Assembly (NCBI RefSeq): GCF_023100845.1
Contig: NZ_CP095864.1
Coordinates: 3,534,001-3,598,000, forward strand
Direction: 5' to 3'
Source: Gordonia sp. PP30
Lineage (GTDB): Bacteria; Actinomycetota; Actinomycetes; Mycobacteriales; Mycobacteriaceae
DNA: 64,000 nucleotides
The position numbers were made by a program, and so were the translations under genes. The notes below the pieces were generated by a model, which made no database searches, was not told the origin of the DNA, and saw nothing but the letters and a program-made list of their open reading frames with translations. Shown in pieces: positions 47,786-58,058 of this stretch. Position 1 is the stretch's first letter; the number at the start of each line of letters is the position of its first letter.

Positions 47786-48136
47786 GGTTGGCCGCCGAGG
47801 TCACCCGCGGCGACGAGACCCGGCTGGTCGACGCCTTCGAGTTCATCCCGGGCGAGATCGCCGAGTCGCCCGACTCCGGAATCGACTTCTTCCACCTCGG
47901 GTCGATCACCGCCGAGCTGCATCGCCATGCGCGCGGCTGGACCCCGCCAGACGGATTCCGCCGATTCAGCTGGGACCTCTGCACTATGCTCGGCAGCGAG
48001 GGCCGGTGGGGCGACTGGCGCGACGCGCCGAATCTCACCGACGAGGACCGCGAAAGCATCGAGCGGGCCGAGGAGAAGGTGCGCGAGCGTCTCACCCGGT
48101 TCGGCACCGGCCCCGACCGATTCGGCCTCGTGCATT
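47785..48136 (+). pseudogene. phosphotransferase-fold gene fragment
   Basis: The frame [43 protein letters not shown] and ERAEEKVRERLTRFG is typical of the middle of aminoglycoside phosphotransferase/APH-type kinases. It reaches FGLVH, the start of the catalytic HxDxxxxN loop, and then passes straight into repeat DNA (TCCTCACCGGCTCAACGGG). The N-terminal nucleotide-binding part and the whole catalytic end are missing. It is a remnant, truncated on both sides. Confidence 0.7.
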
Positions 48137-48350
48137 CCTCACCGGCTCAACGGGCGGCTACAGCCGCGGAACCGATGAGCTGCTACCAGCACGCACCCGA
48201 CGAGAAACCCGCCTCACACATGTCTTCCACCCGCACGAACTCTGGCGTCGGGCGGGCGTCGACTCGCCAATCGGCTCGTCGGCTCAACGGGCGGCTACAG
48301 TCACCGTCTCGAACACGGGGCCACACACTCGATTCCACCGGACAAGCCCG
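48137..48350 (+). repeat. about 0.2-kb direct repeat, copy A
   Basis: It starts TCCTCACCGGCTCAACGGGC, passes a CCCGCCTCACACATGTCTTCC segment and a second CTCAACGGGCGGCTACAG end, and finishes at CAAGCCCG. Copy B at 48541-48743 is closely similar throughout except for a 19-nt insertion in this copy near 48166-48184. Confidence 0.85.
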
Positions 48351-48540
48351 GACCGCGCGCACGCCTCCTGCCCGAGCACCGAACTCTCGCCCCCTTCGCC
48401 CGGTCCCTCGTTCTCGCCCCCCACTGCCGAGGGCGCGAGAACGAGAAATGGGTGCCCGGCACCCCTGACAAGAGGGCGAGCACCGTCTTCGTCCAGCATT
48501 CCCCGTCAGGTGGGCGTTTCGACACGGCTCGTCACTTCGT
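48351..48540. repeat. spacer with perfect inverted repeats
   Basis: Between the two direct repeats. CTCGTTCTCGC (48407-48417) and GCGAGAACGAG (48435-48445) form an 11-bp stem; GGTGCC-C-GGCACC follows at 48451-48463. GTTTCGACACGGCTCG near 48516 starts another dispersed-repeat copy. No gene is seen. Confidence 0.6.
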
Positions 48541-48743
48541 TCCTCACCGGCTCAACGGGCGGCCACAGCTACCAGCACACACCCGAAGAGAAACCCGCCT
48601 CACGCATGTCTTCCGCCCGCACGAACTCTCGCGTCGGGCGGGCGTTTCGACTCGACTCGCCAATCGGCTCGCCGGCTCAACGGGCGGTTACAGTCACCGT
48701 CTCGAACACGGAGCCACACACTCCATTCCACCGGGCAAGCCCG
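48541..48743 (+). repeat. about 0.2-kb direct repeat, copy B
   Basis: Second copy of 48137-48350. It contains GTTTCGACTCGACTCGCC, where copy A has GTCGACTCGCC, and ends CAAGCCCG. The spread of point differences suggests an old duplication. Confidence 0.85.
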
Positions 48744-48774
48744 CCGAGCACCCGCGACCGACCCGACGAGAGAG

Positions 48775-48868
48775 GCCCGCCTCGCGCATATCCTTCTGTG
48801 GCTCGAGACGGGCGCGGATTCTAGACACCGACATCGAAGGGCCGAAGAAGGACATGTGCGAGGCGGGC
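48775..48868. repeat. long inverted repeat downstream of sahH
   Basis: The arm at 48775-48797 (GCCCGCCTCGCGCATATCCT...) and the arm at 48846-48868 (AGAAGGACATGTGCGAGGCG...) are complementary at 21 of 23 positions. The arms are related to the CCCGCCTCACACATGTCTTCC segments inside copies A and B. In sahH mRNA this would form a long 3' stem. Confidence 0.7.
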
Positions 48869-48886
48869 CGCCCGCGCACTGACGAA

Positions 48887-50368
<1,482 letters not shown>

Positions 50369-50399
50369 AAAGTCCCTCTCGGTGTACAGCAGAAATCTC

Positions 50400-50425
50400 C
50401 GGACGTTCTCCGAGGAGGAACGCCG
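50400..50425 (-). promoter_or_regulatory. stem-loop in the sahH leader
   Basis: On the minus strand CGG-CGTTC pairs with GAACG-CCG with one bulge, and TCC/GGA closes the loop, 32-57 nt before the sahH start. It does not match the SAH riboswitch consensus. A regulatory role is only a guess. Confidence 0.3.
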
Positions 50426-50469
50426 TTCGGATTGTCGTTCATCAGGCTAGCCTGCGCTGCGGACAGACG

Positions 50470-50503
50470 CCGGGCCGGTCCGCGATGTCGCGGACCGGCC
50501 CGG
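50470..50503 (-). terminator. strong hairpin after the permease gene
   Basis: CCGGGCCGGTCCGCGA (50470-50485) and TCGCGGACCGGCCCGG (50488-50503) are a perfect 16-bp stem with a 2-nt loop, 19 nt downstream of the permease stop. There is no clear T-tract. Confidence 0.7.
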
Positions 50504-50521
50504 TGGTCGTGCGGTGGTGCG

Positions 50522-52171
50522 TCAGCCGTCGTCGCCGGCCTTATCGCCCTTCGCCTCGGTCGGTGCGGAGCCCGCCGGCGGCTCACCGTCCGGGCCCAGG
50601 GAGTCGAGCGGTCTGGCCAGGTCCTCGGCGCTGATGATCGCCGCGACACCGTCGGTGTAGCCCGGAACCTCACCGCGACTGCGCAGTCCGACCGCCGAGT
50701 GGTTCATGCCGTACACCACGTAGATCACGAACCCGATCGCCATCCAGACCACGAACCGGATCCAGGTGAGGGCGGTCAGGTTGAACATCAGCCAGGCGCA
50801 GGCCAGCACCGAGAGGATGGGCACGAGCGGCACGAACGGCACGGAGAAGCCGCGCTTGAGGTCGGGCCGCGTCTTGCGGAGCACGATCACCCCGATCGAC
50901 ACCAGGACGAAGGCGAACAGCGTGCCGATGTTGACCATCTCGCCCAGCTCACCCATCGGGAAGAAGCCGGCCAGGAACGCCGACACCACGCCGACGAGCA
51001 CGGTGATGCGGAACGGGGTACCGCGGCTGCCGGTCTTGGCGAGACCGCGCGGAAAGAGCCCGTCGCGCGCCATGGCGAAGCCGACGCGGGTCTGGCCGAG
51101 CAGCATCACCATGACGACCGTGGTCAGACCGGCCAGACCGCCGATCACGATCAGCCACTGCGCCCAGGTGATGTGGTGGATCCCGAAGGCCGTCGCGAGC
51201 GTCGAGTGCTCACCCTTCAGATCGGTGTACTTCACCATTCCGGTCAGGACCAGGGTCACGCCGACGTACAGGACGGTGACGATCGCGAGCGAACCGAGGA
51301 TGCCGCGGGGCAGGTCCTTCTGCGGATCGCGCGCTTCCTCCGCCGTGGTGGCGACGACGTCGAAGCCGATGAAGGCGAAGAACACCAGCGACGCCGCCGC
51401 CAGCAGGCCGTACCAGCCGTAGGTGGAGCCGCCGGCACCGGTGACCAGGGAGAACAGTGTCTGGTGCAGGCCTGTCGCGGAATCCGCCGCCGGCGCGGAC
51501 GGGGGAATGTACGGGGTGTAATTCTTCGGCGTGATGTAGAAGGCGCCGACGATGATCACCAGCAGCACCACCGCGACCTTGATCGCGGTGATGATCAGCG
51601 ACACGATCGACGAGAGCTTGGTGCCCAGCACCAGCAGCAGCGTCAGCACCGCGATCAGCAGCACCGCACCCCAGTCGAAGGCGCCGAACGGCTTCTCGGC
51701 GTTACCCCAGGTGATGACGGTGAAGTTGGTGTCCGAGGACTGCCGCCCGGCGATCAGGCACAGGAACTCGTTCAAATAGTTCGACCAGCCCTTGGCGACC
51801 ACGGACGCGGCGAGGGCGAACTCCAGGATCAGGTCCCAGCCGATGATCCAGGCGACGAACTCGCCGAAGGTCGCGTACGAGAAGGTGTACGCGCTGCCGG
51901 CGACGGGCACGGTGGAGGCGAACTCGGCGTAGCAGAGGGCCGCGAGGCCGCACGCGATCGCCGCGAGGACGAAGGCGAGCGAGACCGACGGACCCGCGAT
52001 GTTTCCGGCGGTCTGCGCCGTGAGGGTGAAGATACCGGCGCCGACCACCACCGCGACACCGAAGACCGTGAGGTCCAGCCACGTCAGGTCTCTCCGGAGT
52101 TTGGTCTCCGGTTCGTCGGTGTCCGAGATCGACTGTTCAACCGATTTCACCCGAAGAAAAGGGTTGCTCAT
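50522..52171 (-). CDS. APC-family cationic amino acid permease
   Basis: A 549-residue protein with about 12-14 membrane helices and the APC N-terminal signature DLTVFGVAVVVGAGIFTLTAQTAGNIAGPSVSLAF (first helix near 31-50). IGFDVVATTAEEARDPQKDLPRGILGS is the conserved loop of the CAT/YfnA group, which includes Rv3253c. It probably imports basic amino acids such as lysine or arginine. It lies upstream of sahH, with a hairpin between. Confidence 0.85.
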   Translation of the reverse strand: MSNPFLRVKSVEQSISDTDEPETKLRRDLTWLDLTVFGVAVVVGAGIFTLTAQTAGNIAGPSVSLAFVLAAIACGLAALCYAEFASTVPVAGSAYTFSYATFGEFVAWIIGWDLILEFALAASVVAKGWSNYLNEFLCLIAGRQSSDTNFTVITWGNAEKPFGAFDWGAVLLIAVLTLLLVLGTKLSSIVSLIITAIKVAVVLLVIIVGAFYITPKNYTPYIPPSAPAADSATGLHQTLFSLVTGAGGSTYGWYGLLAAASLVFFAFIGFDVVATTAEEARDPQKDLPRGILGSLAIVTVLYVGVTLVLTGMVKYTDLKGEHSTLATAFGIHHITWAQWLIVIGGLAGLTTVVMVMLLGQTRVGFAMARDGLFPRGLAKTGSRGTPFRITVLVGVVSAFLAGFFPMGELGEMVNIGTLFAFVLVSIGVIVLRKTRPDLKRGFSVPFVPLVPILSVLACAWLMFNLTALTWIRFVVWMAIGFVIYVVYGMNHSAVGLRSRGEVPGYTDGVAAIISAEDLARPLDSLGPDGEPPAGSAPTEAKGDKAGDDG

Positions 52172-52304
52172 CGGGCCTCCTCACGGGTTCGGGCGCACAC
52201 GGCGCCGGGAACGGGTCGCGTTCAACCTAGCGAAGCACCCGCGCCAGTACGGCGCTTTTCGCCGGGTGTCGGCCCGAATCGGTCCGTCCGCGGTAGTCCC
52301 GCGG

Positions 52305-53258
52305 TCAGGACGTGCTCGATGTGGAGGAGGCCCCGGCCGCATCCGATCCGCGATCGATGTCCGGTTCCAGGTAGATCACCCGGGTCTGCGGGACGGCGGC
52401 CCGCACGCGTGCTTCGGCGTCGTCGATGGCGGTCGCGATCTCGGTGGCCGTCGAGCCCGGTGAGATCGCGATCTTCGCGGCGAGCAGCAGTTCCTCGGGG
52501 CCCAGATACTGCGTCTTCAGGTGGATGACACGGTCGACGCCACCGCCGACCAGCGCCGCCCGGATGGCCAGGTCCTCCGGTTCGGTGGCGCCCTCGCCGA
52601 TCAGGAGGCTCTTCATCTCGGTCATCAGGACGATGGCGATGGCGCCGAGCAGCACACCGATCGCCACGGTGCCGATACCGTCCCACACCGGGTCCCCGGT
52701 CGCCATGGTCAGGCCGACGCCGCCGAGCGCCAGCACCAGACCGATCAGGGCGCCGGAGTCTTCAAGCAACACCACCGGCAGTTCCGGGTTGCGGGAGTTC
52801 CGGATGAACCGCCACCACGACGCGTCGCCCTTGAGCGGGCGCGACTCCTTCTGCGCGGTCAAGAAGCTGTACCCCTCGAGGCCGATCGCGACCAGCAGGA
52901 TCACGACGGCGACGATCGGCGATTCCAGGCCGTGGTCGTGCGAGTGGCGGATCTTCTCCGCGCCCTCGTACAGTGCGAACAGCGAGCCCAGCGAGAAGAT
53001 CACCAGGGCGACGACGAAGGAATAGAAGTAGCGGGCCCGCCCGTAGCCGAACGGGTGCAGCTCATCGGCCTGCTTCGCGGCCCGTTTCTGGCCGAGCAGC
53101 AGCAGCCCCTGGTTGGAGGTGTCGGCCACCGAGTGCACACCCTCGGCGAGCATCGACGACGATCCGGTGATCGCGAAGCCGACGAACTTGGCCGCGGCGA
53201 TCCCGGCGTTCGCGGCGAGGGCCGCGATGATCGCCTTCTTAGATCCCTCTGCAGACAT
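52305..53258 (-). CDS. CDF-family cation efflux transporter
   Basis: A 317-residue protein with CDF features: SSSMLAEGVHSVADTSNQGLLLLG (helix 2, metal-binding His/Asp in EGVHSVAD), RARYFYSFVVALVIFSLGS, and VLLEDSGALIGLVLALGG (helix 5). A cytoplasmic domain follows (VIHLKTQYLGPEELLLAAKI). It probably exports zinc, manganese or iron with proton exchange; the ion cannot be told. It is between the permease and SLC13 genes on the same strand. Confidence 0.85.
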   Translation of the reverse strand: MSAEGSKKAIIAALAANAGIAAAKFVGFAITGSSSMLAEGVHSVADTSNQGLLLLGQKRAAKQADELHPFGYGRARYFYSFVVALVIFSLGSLFALYEGAEKIRHSHDHGLESPIVAVVILLVAIGLEGYSFLTAQKESRPLKGDASWWRFIRNSRNPELPVVLLEDSGALIGLVLALGGVGLTMATGDPVWDGIGTVAIGVLLGAIAIVLMTEMKSLLIGEGATEPEDLAIRAALVGGGVDRVIHLKTQYLGPEELLLAAKIAISPGSTATEIATAIDDAEARVRAAVPQTRVIYLEPDIDRGSDAAGASSTSSTS

Positions 53259-53384
53259 GGGATGTTCCTCTCCAGCTCCGTGCCGGCCACGAACCGATCG
53301 CGGCGGCAAATACCCCGCCAGCGTAGTGCGGCGGCCTCGGTGCGGCACGATCGGTCCGCGTACGCGCCCGGCCGGATATTCGAG

Positions 53385-55199
53385 TTACGGGCGGAACGGC
53401 CAGAAGACCGGAATCACGAAGACCGCGACCACCAGCCAGGCGGCCATGAGCACGGCACCGAGACGCCAGTAGTCGCCGAATCGGTAGCCACCCGGACCCA
53501 TCACGATCATGTTCGCGGGGGTCGCGATGGGGGTGAGGAGTGAGGCGGCACCGGCCACGCAGACCAGCATCAGCACCGGGCGAGGATCGACGTGCACCTG
53601 CGCGGCAGCGGCCAGCGCGACCGGGATCACGATGAGCACCGTGGCCGCGTTCGAGATGAACTGGCCGAGCACCGCCGTCAACACGAAGAGCGCGGCCAGC
53701 AGCAGATAGGGGCTGCGGCCCTCGGCGAGCGCGACGATCGGCCTGGCGATCAGTTCGGCCCCGCCGCTGTCGGCGATCGCCGACGACATCGGCATCAGCG
53801 CCGCGATGAGCACGAGAGTGGACCAGGAGATCGCCCGGTACGCCTGCTCGGACCGGAGCACCCCAGTGCCCACCATCGCCACCGCCCCGAGCAGCGCCGC
53901 CACGACCGGAGGCACCACCCCCGACGCGAGCAGCGCGATGGTCCCGACCATGATGACCGCCGCGCGCGGCGCCGTGCGCGCCAGGCCCGCCGTCTGCCGC
54001 CGGAGCTGCTCGGATGAGCCCACCACCAGGACCTCGTGGCTGTCGTCGAGCGACTCGATGGCCGGCCACCGGCCCTGCACCAGCAGGGTGTCGCCCTCGG
54101 CGAGATCCACCCGGGTCCCGACGCCCTTGTTCCGTCGCCTGATCGACAGCACCAGCAAGTCGTCGTCCGGCCGTACCATGCCCGGAAACGCCGGAGTCCC
54201 GACGAGCGGCGAACGCGGCGGTATCACCACCTCGCTGATCCCGGCGTCGCGGTCGACGAGCTGCCGGCCGCGGCGCGCCGCGATGTCCTCGACGACCAGC
54301 CCGCACCGCAGCGCCAGTCCCTTGACGTCGCCGTCGGCCCCCGCGACCACCAGCACATCACCGTCGGCGAGCGGCCGCCCCGCCCCCACGACCCGCGCGG
54401 CGGAACCGTGCTGGGTGCCGAGCAGCACGACAGGAGATTCGTCGACGACATCCCGCGAACTGACGCCGATCGCCGCCGAACCCGCCTCGACGCGGAGCCG
54501 GTAGACACGCCGGTCCAGGTCGTAGTGGTCTATCACGTCGCCGAGGTAGTCGCGCAAGTCGGCGAGCAGGTTCTGCGGGGCGCGCTCGGGCAGCAACCGG
54601 CCACCCAGCAGCACGGAGAGACCGACCGTCACCGCCAGAATCGGCAGCCCCACCAGCGCGAACTCGAAGAAGCCGAATCCCCGGCCGGTCGCGGCGACCG
54701 CGGCCTCGTCGATGATCACGTTGACCGGACTTCCCGACAACGTCAGCAACGCACCCGCACTGGCGGCGAAGGCGAGCGGGATCAGCACCCGCGAGGGCAG
54801 CAGCCCCGCATGCCGGGTGATGGCGACCGCGACCGGGACCAGGGCGGCGGCCGCACCGTTCACCGTGATCAGCGCGCTGAGGATCGCCGCAAGCACCGTG
54901 ATCGCCGCGGTCACCCGCAGCGGCGACGTGCCGGCGACGCGGCTCATCGCGCCGCCGATCCAGGCGGTGATCCCGGAGGCCTCCAGCCCCGCGGTGACGA
55001 CGAACAGCGCCGCGATGAAAGCGATGACCGACGCACCCAGGCCCGCGGTCACGTCGTCAACGCTGATCAGGCCGCAGAAGTACAACACGAGCGCGGAGCC
55101 GACGGCCACGATCCCCACCGGCAACCGGTTCCACACGAAGAGTGCGACCGTCACGCCGAGGACGATCAGGCTGACGACAGCATCCGACACCCGTCCCAT
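53385..55199 (-). CDS. SLC13/DASS-type anion symporter with TrkA_C domains
   Basis: A 604-residue transporter. Membrane halves (about 1-195 and 395-604) flank a soluble insert with two TrkA_C-like units (VYRLRVEAGSAAIGVSSRD, then ISEVVIPPRSPLVG). The hairpin motif LTLSGSPVNVIIDEA in the first half and LLTPIATPANMIVMGPGGY in the second match the SNT pairs of the family. It carries dicarboxylates, sulfate or similar. It is downstream of the ESX-like genes on the same strand, 76 bp away. Confidence 0.82.
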   Translation of the reverse strand: MGRVSDAVVSLIVLGVTVALFVWNRLPVGIVAVGSALVLYFCGLISVDDVTAGLGASVIAFIAALFVVTAGLEASGITAWIGGAMSRVAGTSPLRVTAAITVLAAILSALITVNGAAAALVPVAVAITRHAGLLPSRVLIPLAFAASAGALLTLSGSPVNVIIDEAAVAATGRGFGFFEFALVGLPILAVTVGLSVLLGGRLLPERAPQNLLADLRDYLGDVIDHYDLDRRVYRLRVEAGSAAIGVSSRDVVDESPVVLLGTQHGSAARVVGAGRPLADGDVLVVAGADGDVKGLALRCGLVVEDIAARRGRQLVDRDAGISEVVIPPRSPLVGTPAFPGMVRPDDDLLVLSIRRRNKGVGTRVDLAEGDTLLVQGRWPAIESLDDSHEVLVVGSSEQLRRQTAGLARTAPRAAVIMVGTIALLASGVVPPVVAALLGAVAMVGTGVLRSEQAYRAISWSTLVLIAALMPMSSAIADSGGAELIARPIVALAEGRSPYLLLAALFVLTAVLGQFISNAATVLIVIPVALAAAAQVHVDPRPVLMLVCVAGAASLLTPIATPANMIVMGPGGYRFGDYWRLGAVLMAAWLVVAVFVIPVFWPFRP

Positions 55200-55275
55200 C
55201 GTGCCAAACGCGGCGCCGTCCGGCGGCGCTCCGGCCCCGATCCGGCGGACCGGGAACCGGGGCCGGAGCAGCAGG

Positions 55276-55563
55276 TCACACCCCGAACGACTTGCCGACC
55301 CGCTGATCGGTCTCGTGCATCCGGGTGCTGGCCTTCGCGACGCCGGTCCCGAGGCCGTCGAGACGGGTGCGCGCGTCGGCGAACAGCGAGTCCCAGCGCT
55401 GCTGCGCGGCGAGGTAGTCGACCGCACCCCCGGACTCCCAGTTCGCGGCCAGGCTGTGGACCTGCTTCTTGAGCTGCCCGGACAGCTGCTCGAGCTGCGC
55501 GAACTGGTTCTTCAGGTCGCCCGAGAGGGTCCCGAGATTCTCGAAGTTGTAGCGGATGTTCAT
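55276..55563 (-). CDS. WXG100-family (ESAT-6-like) protein, WES variant
   Basis: A 95-residue all-helical protein: two long helices joined by the turn NWESGG (Trp42). The third position of the WXG motif is Ser44 rather than Gly, followed by Gly. No clear YxxxD/E export signal is in the C-terminal part (TRMHETDQRVGKSFGV), as in EsxA-type partners. It follows the other WXG100 gene by 37 bp, the standard layout of an exported heterodimer. Confidence 0.8.
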   Translation of the reverse strand: MNIRYNFENLGTLSGDLKNQFAQLEQLSGQLKKQVHSLAANWESGGAVDYLAAQQRWDSLFADARTRLDGLGTGVAKASTRMHETDQRVGKSFGV

Positions 55564-55600
55564 TGTTCCCCCGTGGATAGTGGTGGTTGGTGTCGCCGGG

Positions 55601-55918
55601 TCAGAGATTGAGGCCGCCGGCGGCGGCCGACACGATCGTGTTGCCGGCGTCGGTGTCCTGATCCTCGTACCCGAGGAAGCCGGTGGTGAGCTTGCGCTCG
55701 ATGTCGTCGAGGGCGTGCTCCAGATTCACCGCGGTGGCGTGCCAGTCGGTGTGGGTGGCGTCGAACGACGACGCCGCCTTGCCGACCCAGTCCCCCATGC
55801 CGCTCGCCGCCGAGGTCTTGATGCGGCCGATCACGCCGCGCATGTCACCCACGATCGCCTTGATGCTCGACGCCGCGGCCTGACCGGCCCCGAGGTCGAG
55901 ATTGAGTCCGTGTGCCAT
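55601..55918 (-). CDS. WXG100-family (CFP-10-like) protein with export signal
   Basis: A 105-residue helical-hairpin protein with DWVGKAA (Trp44-Val-Gly46) at the turn and YEDQD (Tyr84 to Asp88), a YxxxD type VII export signal, in the C-terminal tail. This is the EsxB-like partner, which normally carries the signal for the pair. GGAG lies just before ATG 55918. It begins the esx pair; the preceding 81-bp gap to the large effector gene holds no terminator. Confidence 0.83.
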   Translation of the reverse strand: MAHGLNLDLGAGQAAASSIKAIVGDMRGVIGRIKTSAASGMGDWVGKAASSFDATHTDWHATAVNLEHALDDIERKLTTGFLGYEDQDTDAGNTIVSAAAGGLNL

Positions 55919-55999
55919 TGCCTGCTCCTATTCGTTTCTTTCTTCATCGCCGCCGGACCACTGGACGGGTCCGGTCGGTCAGTCCTGGTCGCCGGGCCC

Positions 56000-57361
56000 T
56001 CACACCGGGGCGCCCGGGGCGTCGATCGTGAAGTCGACGTCGACGATCACCGGCGGCGGCGCCACCTCGCCGAGGACCGCGCCGGTACCCGCCGCACCGT
56101 CGGGCACCGCGGCGAGCACGGCGGTCCGGGCGGCCGTCGTGCCCCGAGCCCCGCCCCCGGCGGCGGGGGCCATCGGCGCGAACGGCGCCATCGGCGCGGC
56201 GGCGACCGGGCGGGTCCAGCCCGCGGCCGTCGACCCCGACGAGGGTGTCGCACCGGTGGCCGGCTCCATGCTGACCGGCCGGTCCCCGAGGACGGGCTCG
56301 ACGGCGGGCACTCCTCCGCCACCGCCGAGTCCCCCGCCGCCGAGTCCCCCGCCGGCACCGCCACCGCCGCCGGGCAGCCCCGAGGGGCGCACGGTCGGCA
56401 GCGCGGTGGGTGCCGGGGAGCCGCCGGTGGGTGTCGTGGTCCCGGCGCCCGCCGGCGCGGGGACCGCCGGAGCCGGACTCGGAGTGGCCGGTGTGCCCGC
56501 GGGCGTCGTCCCTCGCCCGGCGGCCGAGGTCAGCAACGTACCCGCGAGTTGCAGACCGGACGAGACGAGCGGCAACGCGGCGTCGATCAGGCCGGAGAGC
56601 TGGCCGGGCGTGACCGGTGGCGGCGTGACCGGAACCTTGGTTCCGTCGACGGCCATCTTGGCGGTCGGCGCGGCCAGTTGCGCACGGGTGGCCGCGATCA
56701 CCGCGAGGCCCTCGGCGAGTCCTTCCGCGGCGAAACCCAGCGCGGCGAGTTGCCCCGGCGGCGTGAGAATGGCCGGCATGGTGCCGGCGATGAGCCCGGC
56801 CGTCTTGACGATCACGGAGGTCAACTGGGCCAGCCCGGCGCCGACGATGGCCAGTCCTCCCTGGATGTTCGCGGCCATCGACGTGCCCTGCGCGGCGAGC
56901 GTCGCGCTATCGGCGGCCGACAGTGCCGACTTGGCGGCGGCACGCTGACCCGACTGTCCCGACCACAGACCGTCGAGCGCTTTGAGCGCCGTGGTCGCCG
57001 CCCCGGCTCCGGATTGCAGGGTCTGCGCCAGCCCGGTGAGCATCGTCGTCGGGTCGCTGCCGCTCGGCAGCGTCCCGGTGCCGAAGGATCCGAGTAGCTT
57101 GCGCAGCGGTTCCAGCAGGGCGAGCGGATCGAGCGGTGGCAGGGCGGGCAGCTCGGGCAGGCCGGGCGGAGCGAAGAGCGCGCCGAGGTCGGGCAGATCG
57201 CCGAGCAGTTCCGAGGGGGTGCGGTCGAGCAGCGCGGTCAGTCCGGTGGGCGCGAGCAGGTCGCCGAGGGTGGGTTCATGCAGGACGCCGAGGGCGGGTT
57301 CGTGCGGGGCGCCGAGGGCGGGTTCGTGCAGGACGGTTCCGGACCCGCCGTGCTCGCTCAT
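56000..57361 (-). CDS. large WXG/Pro/Gly-rich ESX-associated protein
   Basis: A 453-residue protein. The N terminus has three 8-residue repeats ending HEPALG or HEPTLG (residues about 11-33). A Leu/Pro-rich part follows, then a helical domain with LWSGQSG (Trp133-Ser-Gly135) and long Ala-rich helices up to about residue 232. Residues about 285-400 are Pro/Gly/Ala-rich. The layout resembles EspA/EspE/EspK-type ESX-1 substrates. Its ATG overlaps the upstream EspC-like stop by 4 nt. Function unknown. Confidence 0.6.
   Translation of the reverse strand: MSEHGGSGTVLHEPALGAPHEPALGVLHEPTLGDLLAPTGLTALLDRTPSELLGDLPDLGALFAPPGLPELPALPPLDPLALLEPLRKLLGSFGTGTLPSGSDPTTMLTGLAQTLQSGAGAATTALKALDGLWSGQSGQRAAAKSALSAADSATLAAQGTSMAANIQGGLAIVGAGLAQLTSVIVKTAGLIAGTMPAILTPPGQLAALGFAAEGLAEGLAVIAATRAQLAAPTAKMAVDGTKVPVTPPPVTPGQLSGLIDAALPLVSSGLQLAGTLLTSAAGRGTTPAGTPATPSPAPAVPAPAGAGTTTPTGGSPAPTALPTVRPSGLPGGGGGAGGGLGGGGLGGGGGVPAVEPVLGDRPVSMEPATGATPSSGSTAAGWTRPVAAAPMAPFAPMAPAAGGGARGTTAARTAVLAAVPDGAAGTGAVLGEVAPPPVIVDVDFTIDAPGAPV
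57263..57334 (-). repeat. 24-bp tandem repeat in the ESX effector gene
   Basis: Three units of 24 bp (57263-57286, 57287-57310, 57311-57334) begin GCCGAGGG and encode the HEPALG repeats at the N terminus. Confidence 0.85.
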
Positions 57362-57663
57362 GCCGACACGATTCCGGCCGCGCCGGCACCGTCGGCGCCG
57401 GTCAGCGCGCCCAGTCCGGCCAGGGCCGCGGCGGCGGTGGCCGAGTGCACGGCGGCGAGCTGCCCGACGGACGCGAGGTGGTTGGCCTGGGCGACGGCGA
57501 ACGCGCCCAGGAACTCCTGGCCGATGACGCCGAAGGCGGTGGTCATCACCGCGGTCTGCGCCGCGCAGTCGGCGGTGCCCGCGGCCGCAGTGGCGGCACC
57601 GAGCGCCGCGGCCGTGGCCGCGAACGACTCGACTGCCTGTGTGACGACGGTCAGCTGGTTCAT
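57358..57663 (-). CDS. EspC/EspF-like (DUF2580) ESX-1 type substrate
   Basis: A 101-residue Ala-rich helical protein. The pattern AVESFAATAAALGAATAAAG, then FGVIGQEFLGAFAVAQANH resembles the DUF2580 family, which includes EspC and EspF. There is one Cys in the middle. ATG 57663 overlaps the stop of the YbaB-like gene and its own stop overlaps the next start, so it is the centre of a four-gene coupled chain. Confidence 0.62.
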   Translation of the reverse strand: MNQLTVVTQAVESFAATAAALGAATAAAGTADCAAQTAVMTTAFGVIGQEFLGAFAVAQANHLASVGQLAAVHSATAAAALAGLGALTGADGAGAAGIVSA

Positions 57664-58058
57664 CGTTCCCCCTCGATCGGTACGGTCCCGCCGGCTCGCC
57701 CGGCGGGTGCGTGATAGTTGGACGCGGCGGAGCGCCCGCCGGTTCCCTCCGGTTCCGGCGTGTCGCCGCATTCGGCAAGGAAATCGCCGGTGAGCTCGGC
57801 CTGTCGCGCCCGCAGTTCGCGGGCCCCGGCGGCCGCCGCCTCCACGATCAGCCGAGCCAGATGCGCCGCGTCGCCGTTACCGGCACCGGGCAGCAGGCGC
57901 ACCTCGGCGAGCCCGCCGGTCGCGTCGACCCGGACGACGATCCGGCCGCCGTCGGTCCGGCTGGTCACCGACAGCCCGTTCAGGTCGTGCTGGATCCGTT
58001 CCAGTGCCGCCAGGTGCGCACCGGCCTGGGCGACGATCGCGTCCATCGCGGCGGTCAC
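57660..58058 (-). CDS. YbaB/EbfC-domain protein, EspL-like
   Basis: A 132-residue protein with the YbaB/EbfC pattern: LAALERIQHDLNGLSVTSRT, then GRIVVRVDATGGLAEVRLLPGA and helical AARLIVEAAAAGARELRARQ. EspL (Rv3880c) of ESX-1 has such a domain and acts in substrate stability. GTG 58058 overlaps the upstream stop (GTGA); ATG 58046 is an alternative. The C-terminal 30 residues are Pro/Gly-rich. Confidence 0.7.
   Translation of the reverse strand: MTAAMDAIVAQAGAHLAALERIQHDLNGLSVTSRTDGGRIVVRVDATGGLAEVRLLPGAGNGDAAHLARLIVEAAAAGARELRARQAELTGDFLAECGDTPEPEGTGGRSAASNYHAPAGRAGGTVPIEGER

Noticed and set aside
48138..48480. C-terminal continuation of the phosphotransferase reading frame
   Set aside because: The frame stays open to 48468, but the bases are dispersed repeat DNA and the catalytic HxDxxxxN loop is not formed.
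50369..50460. SAH riboswitch before sahH
   Set aside because: The leader has a stem but lacks the conserved SAH riboswitch core as I know it.
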